Shown one piece after another: positions 57,192 to 64,000 of a stretch of DNA of 64,000 nucleotides. The position numbers and the translations under genes are program-made. The first letter of the stretch is position 1, and every line of letters starts with the position of its first letter. Source of the stretch: Gammaproteobacteria bacterium (GTDB lineage: Bacteria > Pseudomonadota > Gammaproteobacteria > Pseudomonadales > PIVM01); the NCBI GenBank assembly GCA_003353945.1, contig PIVM01000006.1:44424-108423 (forward strand). Reading direction: 5' to 3'. The notes beneath the pieces were generated by a model that saw only the letters and a list, made by a program, of their open reading frames with translations, ran no database searches and had not been told where the DNA came from.

Positions 57192-57911
57192 ATGAGACAA
57201 GTCGTACTGGATACTGAAACCACCGGTTTAGAGCCTTCGCAGGGACACAGGATTATTGAGATTGGCTGCGTAGAAATTATTAATCGCCGCCTGACAGGAA
57301 AACACTATCACCAATATATTAATCCACAGCGAGGAATTGATGAGGGTGCCCTTGAAGTGCATGGCATCACTGAGGAGTTTCTAGCGGATAAACCACGGTT
57401 TTCAAATATCGTGGAAGAGTTTATGGCGTTTATTGACGGCGCACAGTTAATCATTCACAACGCACCGTTTGATGTTGGTTTTATCGACCATGAATTCAAG
57501 CTGGATGGCAACCGCTATACGGTGGTTAGTGATTACTGCTCCATTATCGACAGTTTACGTTTGGCGCGCGAGAAACACCCAGGACAAAAGAACAATCTTA
57601 ATGCACTGTGTAAACGCTACGCTGTGGATAATTCGCAGCGCGATTTACACGGTGCCCTGCTGGATGCTGAAATTCTGGCGGATGTCTTTCTGACGATGAC
57701 TGGCGGGCAAACCCACCTGCAGTTGGGTGGAGCGCAAGGAGACGGTATGGGTGGTGCCCAAAATCAAGAAACTCAGATACAACGTTTAGCTGTTGACCGG
57801 AATAAAACGGCTGTTATCGCGCCAACGGAAGAGGAAGAAATGGCTCACCGCGCCTATCTTGATGAAATTGACAAGGCGAGTGGTGGTCATTGCGTATGGC
57901 TTAGGGAATGA
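57192..57911 (+). CDS. dnaQ: DNA polymerase III epsilon subunit (3'-5' exonuclease)
   Basis: 239 residues with the exonuclease motifs ExoI VLDTETTGL (residues 5-13), ExoII IIHNAPFDVGFID and ExoIII with DLHGALLDAEILADVF. The C-terminal part includes the polymerase-binding tail. It proofreads during replication. It lies directly after yafS, with no rnhA gene between, unlike E. coli. Confidence 0.95.
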   Translation: MRQVVLDTETTGLEPSQGHRIIEIGCVEIINRRLTGKHYHQYINPQRGIDEGALEVHGITEEFLADKPRFSNIVEEFMAFIDGAQLIIHNAPFDVGFIDHEFKLDGNRYTVVSDYCSIIDSLRLAREKHPGQKNNLNALCKRYAVDNSQRDLHGALLDAEILADVFLTMTGGQTHLQLGGAQGDGMGGAQNQETQIQRLAVDRNKTAVIAPTEEEEMAHRAYLDEIDKASGGHCVWLRE

Positions 57912-57922
57912 GGGGGAAGGTC

Positions 57923-57954
57923 GTCACGACTGCCCGAAATAGGGCAGCCGCGAC
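57923..57954. terminator. Stem-loop between dnaQ and nhaB
   Basis: GTCACGACTGCCC and GGGCAGCCGCGAC pair around GAAATA between the convergent dnaQ and nhaB. There is no strong T run on either side, so it may be a bidirectional terminator or a transcript-stabilising structure. Confidence 0.55.
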
Positions 57955-57975
57955 TTAGTGGGGCACTAGGAAATA

Positions 57976-59475
57976 CTAGAGGAATGCCGCTACTGCGGCC
58001 AAACCGGTGCCACCCATCACGATGGTGTAGGGTAGGGCCATGATAACCATCTTGCCGTAGGATAAACGCAGTAACGGTGCAATGGCCGACGTCAGCAGGA
58101 ACAAAAAGGCGGCTTGTCCGTTCGGTGTTGCCACACTCGGAATATTGGTGCCGGTGTTGATGGCGACAGCCAGCATTTCGAAATGCTCACGATCGATAGT
58201 GCCTGCGTCAAAGGCGGCTCTCACTTCGTTGATATAGACAGTGGCTACAAACACGTTGTCGCTGATCATGGAGAGCACGCCGTTGGCGATATAGAACATG
58301 GTGGGCTGTTTGGAAGGCTCCATTGCAAGCACTGCGTCAATAATCGGTGTGAACAGATGTTGTTCATGGATGACTGCGACGATGGCGAAAAAGACTACCA
58401 ACAGAGCGGTGAAAGGCAGAGCTTCTTCGAAGGCGTGACCAATTCGATGCTCTTCAATAATGCCGTTGAAAGCGGTGAGCAATACAATGACCATCAGGCC
58501 CACAAGGCCGACGGCCGCAACATGGGTGGCTAGCGAAATGACCAGAATAAGAGCAACAACAGCTTGAATAATTAAGGCCATGCTGTCCTTCGGGGTGCGT
58601 TTAGCTTCTTGCTCTGCGTCGTATTCAGTGAGCACTTCCTCTACGGCTTTAGGTAATTGTGCGCCATAACCAAAGACTTTGGTGACTTCAAGTATCGCGC
58701 AGGTGGCCAGGCCGGCAACCAGCACAGGCATGGTGATCGGCGCCATAATCAGGAAGAACTCAATGAAATTCCAGCCCATCTTTTCTGCAATTAACAGGTT
58801 TTGTGGTTCGCCCACCAAGGTGCAAACGCCGCCGAGGGCGGTTCCCACCGCGCCATGCATCAACAGGCTGCGCAAAAAGGCGCGAAATTGATCCAGATCT
58901 TCACGGTGATATTCGATCACTTGCGTGTCATCGCCGTGGTCATGGTCATGGTGAAATTTCTTGCCGGAGGCCACTTTATGGTAAACCGTATAAAAGCCTA
59001 CCCCGACACTGATCAATACTGCGGTTACGGTCAACGCATCCAGAAAAGCGGAAAGAAATGCCGCGATAAAGGAAAACAAAAGTGAAATCAGAATCTTAGA
59101 TTTTATTTTCAATAGAACTTTACTGAAAACGAAGAGCAGCAAATCTTTCATAAAGAAGATGCCCGCCACCATAAAGATCAATAGCAGGATAACTTCAAAA
59201 TTACCGACTGTCTCATGGTAAACCGTTTCCGGGCTGGCCATGCCAATGGCGATGGCTTCGATCGCTAACAAACCACCCGGTTGCAGTGGATAGCACTTGA
59301 GCGCCAGCGCCAGCGTAAAAATAAACTCGATGATTAAGACCCAGCCTGCCAGGAAGGGGCTGATCATAAAGAGGAAAGGGTTAAGGACTAAAAAACCAAC
59401 AATGGCTAACTTGTACCAGTTTGGTGCTTGTCCAAGGAAGTTACTAAAAAATGCCTGAGAGAGTGTTTGATTCAT
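57976..59475 (-). CDS. nhaB: Na+/H+ antiporter NhaB
   Basis: 499 residues from ATG 59475 (a TTG at 59490 adds five unconserved residues), with about twelve helices. It matches E. coli NhaB closely: [64 protein letters not shown] and [21 protein letters not shown] are all recognisable. It exchanges cytoplasmic Na+ for protons, consistent with a marine habitat. Confidence 0.96.
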   Translation of the reverse strand: MNQTLSQAFFSNFLGQAPNWYKLAIVGFLVLNPFLFMISPFLAGWVLIIEFIFTLALALKCYPLQPGGLLAIEAIAIGMASPETVYHETVGNFEVILLLIFMVAGIFFMKDLLLFVFSKVLLKIKSKILISLLFSFIAAFLSAFLDALTVTAVLISVGVGFYTVYHKVASGKKFHHDHDHGDDTQVIEYHREDLDQFRAFLRSLLMHGAVGTALGGVCTLVGEPQNLLIAEKMGWNFIEFFLIMAPITMPVLVAGLATCAILEVTKVFGYGAQLPKAVEEVLTEYDAEQEAKRTPKDSMALIIQAVVALILVISLATHVAAVGLVGLMVIVLLTAFNGIIEEHRIGHAFEEALPFTALLVVFFAIVAVIHEQHLFTPIIDAVLAMEPSKQPTMFYIANGVLSMISDNVFVATVYINEVRAAFDAGTIDREHFEMLAVAINTGTNIPSVATPNGQAAFLFLLTSAIAPLLRLSYGKMVIMALPYTIVMGGTGLAAVAAFL

Positions 59476-59490
59476 AGGTGATACGTCCAA

Positions 59491-60048
59491 AATCTATTTG
59501 GGGGGGCTGATTACAGTTAATAAAATGTCTAACGAGAGATCGAAAATTAGAGTGTTCAACAAGTTCGCTGACACGATAATTTTGGGTACGCAGACGATAT
59601 AGTGATTTACACAATTTTCAATCGACTAGCTCAATAGTTCTGGAGTAAACGGATTGAAACTGCAGAAAACCCAATTTTGGTCAGGTAATTGTTATCCGTT
59701 ATGCGTTTCACCCAAAGCAGGCCAAAAACCAAGTATGTTTGTATGTTTTTCTCCATTTCATTCTAGAATTTGTCTTATTTACCAAAATTCGCCGGGCTGA
59801 CAAGAAAAAGCGTTGTGAGCGCATAAGATCCAACCACTATGTGATAAACCGCACTAATTAGATTAATAAAGTGATTCATTTGTTTGGTATTATCCGTTGC
59901 CGTTTTGGAATTGGTCTACTCTAATAGAGTGCAGAAACTATCGATCCAGGCGATTTTCAGTGATTTTCTGAACTCAATCGTCCGCAGAGCGATGGATAGG
60001 TAGTTGAAAGGAAATTAGATCATCGGAAATGATAAAGTAGGGTAAATT
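59491..60048. other. Divergent intergenic region
   Basis: About 560 bp between nhaB and the ChpA-like gene. No gene, RNA or repeat is supported in it. Confidence 0.45.
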
Positions 60049-61788
60049 GTGATCAAACGCATACCTGTCAATGTGTCGTCCTTAAAACTCGTTGAAGAAG
60101 AGCTTAACCTGACGGTTCGCGCAGCATCTGCTGCCTTTGAAGCCTATCTTTCAGATCGTAATAAGCTCTCTCATATGGAAGAGTGTAGTAATACCCTGGT
60201 GCAGATTCGTGGGATTTTGAAAATCCTGGAATTGAAGGGCGCCGTGATGTTGAGTGAGGAAATGCTGACAGTTATCATGCGAATTCTGGATACGCAGAAG
60301 GCAAGCGATATTGCATTGTCAGCACTAAGTCATGCTTTTGTCGCATTGCCCTGTTATATGGAACATACCGTTGCCCGCCAGTATGCACTACCCATCTTGC
60401 TCGTTGATTATATTAATGAACTGCGCAGTACACGACGTGTGGAGCTTACGCCAGAGAGTCAGTTTGCCGATATGCAATCAGCTTACACGGCTAATATTCC
60501 CATCACAGCGGCCGTGACCATTAATGAGGATTTTGTTGCCCTTGTACGACGACTGCGCCATATGTACCACCTCGGTTTACTTGGCATTATTAAAGAAGAA
60601 AATCTCGATTACAAAATGAAATTGATGCAGCGAGCAGTCAATAGGCTGCAGAGCATTTCTGCTGGCAAGAAAATGGCGGAACTGTGGTGGCTGTCAGGTG
60701 TTGTTATCAGTGCAATGGCTGAAGGCGATTTGGCACTTCGTCTTTATCGAAAACGCCTGTTATCTTCTATTGATAAATACATTAAAGCGTTGGTCTATGG
60801 CGGTTCAGCTGCTTTGGATACTGCAATTCCAGAGGTGTTGCACAAAGAACTGCTGTTTCTAGCCTGTCTGGCAGGAACGGATAATGAAAGCTGCAAGGCT
60901 GTCGTTAAAGCCTACAAATTACCCGATGCTGAATTGTCAGATTTGGATATCATGAAGGAACAGGCATCAATGAAAGGTCCCAATGCGGCTACCATTGCAT
61001 CAATGGTTAAAGTGTTGAAGGAGGAACTTTATAGGGCCAAAGAAATTTTGGAGATTGCCTCTCAAGATGTAGGTTCCACAACTGCTGAACTGCAGCCGCT
61101 TCTTAAAATTTTGCAGAAGGTCTCTGATATTCTTATGGTTGTCGGGCTTAAATCACCTGCACAGATTCTCAAGGAGCAGATAGAAACAATTACTCCGTGG
61201 GCAGAGGGGAAAATAGATTTGAATACCCAGGGCCTGTTGGAGGTTGCAGATGCATTACTCTACGTCGAAAGCACTTTAACGGGGTTGGATCGACTTGATC
61301 TCAGTGATGAAGATATTCTTACCGCTAGTGAAATGGCCAAAAAAGAAGTTATAGCTAAAAGTCATTTGCAGGAAGCAGAATTGGTTGTGATAAAAGAAGC
61401 GTTGGCCGGAATATCTCTGGCCAAGCGAGCAATTACATCCTTTATTGAATCAAATTACGACACAGTGCACATTTCCAATGTGGCGGTGACGCTGAAAACA
61501 GTGCGTGGCGGGCTATCCGTTCTTTGTTTTGGCAGGGCAGCCGCTGTACTCAACAGCTGCATCAACTTCGTCGAAAACACGTTAACTAAAGGTTTCTCCG
61601 AAGATAGTATTACTGAACTATTGGAAACGTTGGCTGATGCACTGATTTCTCTGGAATATTATCTAGGAGAGATGGAAGGACATAGAGAACCCGATGAGAA
61701 GGTTCTGGAATTGGCTGAAGAAAGTCTGACTGCGCTGGGCTACCCTGTGGATGTTTTAAGCCCAAAAGCTGCCAGTGTCGCTATTTAA
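60049..61788 (+). CDS. Stand-alone protein resembling the ChpA/PilL N-terminus
   Basis: 579 residues, all-helical, without a membrane segment. Residues 1-145 follow the ChpA N-terminal pattern (LVEEELNLTVRAASAAFEAYL, LVQIRGILKILELKGAVMLSEEM, then VARQYALPILLVDYINELR). The rest is Hpt-like helical bundles (for example HVSNVAVTLKTVRGGLSVLC-like near 480, EELLETLADAL-like near 525), but no clear phosphorylatable His was identified and no kinase or receiver follows: the gene ends at 61788. Full-length ChpA is about 2,000 residues. It is thus either a dedicated chemosensory adaptor or a shortened relative. GATCATCGGAAATGATAAAGTAGGG precedes the GTG start. Confidence 0.6.
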   Translation: MIKRIPVNVSSLKLVEEELNLTVRAASAAFEAYLSDRNKLSHMEECSNTLVQIRGILKILELKGAVMLSEEMLTVIMRILDTQKASDIALSALSHAFVALPCYMEHTVARQYALPILLVDYINELRSTRRVELTPESQFADMQSAYTANIPITAAVTINEDFVALVRRLRHMYHLGLLGIIKEENLDYKMKLMQRAVNRLQSISAGKKMAELWWLSGVVISAMAEGDLALRLYRKRLLSSIDKYIKALVYGGSAALDTAIPEVLHKELLFLACLAGTDNESCKAVVKAYKLPDAELSDLDIMKEQASMKGPNAATIASMVKVLKEELYRAKEILEIASQDVGSTTAELQPLLKILQKVSDILMVVGLKSPAQILKEQIETITPWAEGKIDLNTQGLLEVADALLYVESTLTGLDRLDLSDEDILTASEMAKKEVIAKSHLQEAELVVIKEALAGISLAKRAITSFIESNYDTVHISNVAVTLKTVRGGLSVLCFGRAAAVLNSCINFVENTLTKGFSEDSITELLETLADALISLEYYLGEMEGHREPDEKVLELAEESLTALGYPVDVLSPKAASVAI

Positions 61789-61843
61789 ATGGAGTGTTTC
61801 CTGAATGCTTTCTTTACTACGCGTTAAACAGGGTGTTTAACGA

Positions 61844-62494
61844 ATGGTCTTTCAAATATTAACAGTTATTTGCCTTGTTCTTGCCGCGTTGTTGGGTTTA
61901 CTAACAATCAAAATCTTATTCAAGAGAGATTGGTTTTTAGGATGGTTACGGGGCATGACGGGTATTTTTGTGCTCTTACTGTCATGCGCTGTGGCTTTAG
62001 TGTCTTTGGATGTGGCAAGCTATCATCAACTGACAAAGGAAGAAGCCGTTGCAAGTATCAGCTTTGCAAAAAATGCTGAACAACAGTTCCGAGCGACGGT
62101 GGTTGGAACTAACGGTACTGAACGTCAATATGAGTTATCTGGAGATTTGTGGCAAATTGATGCGCAGATTATTAAATGGAAAAAACCACTAATGGGCTTG
62201 GGAATAAAGCCAGGGTATCGTTTGGGGCGCATAACGGGGCGTTACTATTCACTGGAGCAGGAACGAAGTGCCGAACGGACTGTTTATGAATTGGACAAAA
62301 CAACTTTTGGTATCGATATTTGGCACTGGTTGAGGGATAATGCCGCTTTTCCGCTGGTCGATGCTCTTTATGGCAATGCGAGTTTCTTGCCAATGTCTGA
62401 CGGTGCTCTATATACCATCAATTTAACGGGTACCGGATTGATTGCGCGACCATTAAACGAACCAGCTGAAAAAGCTGTTTCAAATTGGCAGTAA
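61844..62494 (+). CDS. Conserved membrane-anchored protein of unknown function
   Basis: 216 residues with two N-terminal helices (about 3-25 and 38-58) and a soluble beta-rich C-terminal domain (QFRATVVGTNGTERQYELSGDLWQ, GYRLGRITGRYYSLEQE). The pattern matches a conserved pseudomonad/gammaproteobacterial family sometimes mislabelled as an efflux pump. It follows the ChpA-like gene by about 55 bp. Confidence 0.7.
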   Translation: MVFQILTVICLVLAALLGLLTIKILFKRDWFLGWLRGMTGIFVLLLSCAVALVSLDVASYHQLTKEEAVASISFAKNAEQQFRATVVGTNGTERQYELSGDLWQIDAQIIKWKKPLMGLGIKPGYRLGRITGRYYSLEQERSAERTVYELDKTTFGIDIWHWLRDNAAFPLVDALYGNASFLPMSDGALYTINLTGTGLIARPLNEPAEKAVSNWQ

Positions 62495-62498
62495 TTTA

Positions 62499-62657
62499 GG
62501 GCGTGGAAATAAAACATTGTCCCATCTTGAGGGTCTTTTGGCTCCGCTTCTGCGTTGTTTCAAGGGTTACATAGGCACACTATGCGCCCCTTGATACGCC
62601 TTGAAGCCGAACCAAAATCCTCCTCAATCTTGGGACAATGTTTTATTTCCAAGGCCC
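62499..62657. repeat. Palindromic element, TIR GGGCNTGGAAATAAAA, copy 1
   Basis: The left end GGGCGTGGAAATAAAACATTG and the complementary right end are joined by imperfectly paired arms (for example CTTGAGG and its complement) around a CATAGG/CTATG-type centre; 159 bp in total. It is non-coding, and its right edge lies 22 bp before the sohB start. A second copy begins at 63883. Confidence 0.7.
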
Positions 62658-62679
62658 TTATAATCCGGAGTGTGTCCAG

Positions 62680-63723
62680 GTGGTCGAGTTTTTTTCTGAG
62701 TACGGGCTATTTCTAGCCAAATCCATCACTATTGTAGTAGCAATTTTGTTCGTTGTGGGCAGCGTTTTTTCGCTCAGCCACCGAAATCGGGGTGAATCAG
62801 AGCAGGGGCATATAGAAGTTAAAAGCCTGAATGAACACTATGAGGGTATGGCGGATACACTGAAGCAAGCAGTGTTTACGGAACATGACTATAAACAGGA
62901 TCGCAAGAAACAGAAAAAACAACATAAGGCGGATCAAAAAAAGCAAAAAAAAGAAGAGGACAGCAAAAGCCGTATCTATGTGCTCGACTTTGATGGTGAT
63001 ATCGAAGGATCAGATGTAGGGAAGTTAAAGGAAGAAATTAATGCGATACTCACTCTGGCAGAAGAGAAAGACGAGGTCATTGTTAATCTGGAGAGCCCAG
63101 GCGGCATGGTACATGCCTACGGATTGGGCGCCTCTCAATTAAAGCGAATAAAGGAAAAATCAATTGTATTGACCGTTTGTGTCGATAAGGTAGCCGCCAG
63201 TGGTGGCTATATGATGGCTTGTATTGCCGACAAAATACTAGCGGCACCCTTCGCGCTGATAGGCTCTATTGGCGTGATGGCAGAAGTGCCGAATTTTCAT
63301 AGACTGCTTACAAAGTATGATGTTGATTATGACGTATACACGGCAGGGGAGTTTAAGCGCACTGTGACCACCTTTGGTCAGAATACCGACAAAGGGAAAG
63401 AAAAATTTCGTGAGGAACTCCATGAAACGCATGAGCTGTTCAAGCAATTTATTGCTGATAATAGAGAACAGGTTGACGTTGATTCCGTATCAACAGGTGA
63501 AGCTTGGTATGGAGCTCGAGCGATTGAACGAAATCTTATCGATGAAATCCAGACAAGCGATGCTTATTTAATGGATCGGTACAAAGAGGCTGACATATAT
63601 CAGATTTCGTTTGTGGAAAAGAAATCTTTGCAGGAAAAATTGGGATTCGCCGCCCATCACGCGCTTGATCTCACTGTGAATCGGTGGTTACGCAGGGCTC
63701 AGCAAACGCGTTATTTCAGCTAA
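62680..63723 (+). CDS. sohB: SohB-like inner-membrane serine peptidase
   Basis: 347 residues from the GTG at 62680, giving MVEFFSEYGLFLAKS, which aligns with E. coli SohB (MDLLSEYGLFLAK), and GGAG lies about 9 bp upstream. An in-frame ATG at 62638 lies inside the palindromic element and is unlikely. One N-terminal membrane helix, a Lys-rich linker (about 85-100), then an S49/ClpP-like domain (about 105-340): the Ser in VAASGGYMMACI (nucleophile region), GSIGVMAEVPNF and YTAGEFKR with the general-base Lys. It is a signal-peptide-peptidase-like protease. Confidence 0.93.
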   Translation: MVEFFSEYGLFLAKSITIVVAILFVVGSVFSLSHRNRGESEQGHIEVKSLNEHYEGMADTLKQAVFTEHDYKQDRKKQKKQHKADQKKQKKEEDSKSRIYVLDFDGDIEGSDVGKLKEEINAILTLAEEKDEVIVNLESPGGMVHAYGLGASQLKRIKEKSIVLTVCVDKVAASGGYMMACIADKILAAPFALIGSIGVMAEVPNFHRLLTKYDVDYDVYTAGEFKRTVTTFGQNTDKGKEKFREELHETHELFKQFIADNREQVDVDSVSTGEAWYGARAIERNLIDEIQTSDAYLMDRYKEADIYQISFVEKKSLQEKLGFAAHHALDLTVNRWLRRAQQTRYFS

Positions 63724-63882
63724 ATCTGTTTTGTTTATTTCTGTTATCGCTAAACGTCAAATCACCAAGAATTTTGAGACGTGAAAACCATTTAAATTAT
63801 ATGGAGTATTGTGCGAGAGATGGTTCTACCATTCTAGAATAACGATTAGTAATAAATCGAGTCATATTCTATGTCAGCATTT

Positions 63883-64000
63883 AAGGGCCTCGGAAATAAT
63901 AAATTTTCCAATTAGGCGCAGAATCATGCTTTCTCACCGAGGCGTTCAAATGGGAGCATATTGGAATATGTAAGCATTTGAACAACGAAGGTGAGGGAGC
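63883..64000. repeat. Palindromic element, TIR AAGGGCCTCGGAAATAA, copy 2 (cut by window end)
   Basis: Its left end AAGGGCCTCGGAAATAATAAA matches the ends of the element at 62499. Inside it, CTCACC...CGTTCAAATG pairs with CATTTGAAC...GGTGAG (63930-64000), so the palindrome is evident although the right end is outside the window. Confidence 0.65.

Noticed and set aside
1-64000. CRISPR arrays, tRNA and rRNA genes
   Set aside because: I looked for regularly spaced repeats and for tRNA-like cloverleaf ends and saw none; the tandem repeats found are too short and contiguous.

Overview
The window looks like a chromosomal segment of a gammaproteobacterium, probably marine. This is inferred from the E. 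coli-like fbaA, yejABEF, nhaB, sohB, gloB-yafS-dnaQ and mltD genes, a solo ChpA-like chemosensory fragment and a moderate G+C content. I see no rRNA, tRNA or CRISPR array. The most distinctive content is respiratory: two separate molybdoenzyme loci and a large set of multiheme c-type cytochromes.

Region 1 (1-6.1 kb) holds the end of a molybdoenzyme gene cluster of the ethylbenzene / steroid C25 / dimethylsulfide dehydrogenase type. It has the 3' part of a heme-b gamma subunit, a four-cluster Fe-S beta subunit, an RND/MMPL exporter, a cytochrome-b-like membrane protein and a TorD-type chaperone. The catalytic alpha subunit must lie upstream of the window.

Region 2 (6.2-24.2 kb) is mixed housekeeping and regulatory content: a lipoprotein tyrosine phosphatase, an AraC regulator, a complete yejABEF peptide/microcin-C-type ABC importer, an HDOD-GAF protein, polyphosphate kinase 2, a thioesterase, a decayed propeller hybrid kinase, an SDR, fbaA and a cytoplasmic PAS hybrid kinase. 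It is followed by a debris zone (24.2-25.4 kb) with remnants of a glycoside hydrolase and a sulfotransferase.

Region 3 (25.4-42.8 kb) is the centre of interest: an apparent extracellular electron-transfer locus. On the plus strand it encodes an octaheme lipoprotein, a decaheme OmcA/MtrC-type lipoprotein, an ethylbenzene-dehydrogenase-like heme protein, a decaheme MtrA/DmsE, an MtrB/DmsF porin, a NapC/CymA-like tetraheme quinol dehydrogenase, and a three-subunit membrane molybdoenzyme (TtrB/PsrB-like Fe-S protein, NrfD/PsrC anchor, Tat-exported Cys-ligated Mo catalytic subunit). An eleven-heme MtrC paralogue faces it from the minus strand, separated by a terminator and a 176-bp palindromic element. 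The inferred path is quinone pool, then NapC-like protein and/or the NrfD complex, then MtrA in MtrB, then the surface cytochromes. The direction and the substrate of the Mo enzyme are unknown. Several of these proteins carry unusual Asp/Glu-rich segments.

Region 4 (43-52.9 kb) has a SpoIIAA-like protein, a large 7TMR-DISM hybrid kinase, a small membrane protein and hydrolase pair, a decayed 7TMR-DISM kinase, a TonB-dependent receptor, a transposase relic and a cytochrome-like lipoprotein. Region 5 (53-64 kb) is core genome: mltD, gloB/yafS/dnaQ (without rnhA), nhaB, a ChpA-N-like protein, a conserved membrane protein and sohB.

Small repeats punctuate the window: a palindromic family with ends TCCTAGAAAACTCAGTTG (40.4 and 53 kb), a second palindromic family with ends AAGGGCCTNGGAAATAA (62.5 and 63.9 kb), and a 45-bp dispersed repeat (16.4, 21.0 and 24.7 kb).
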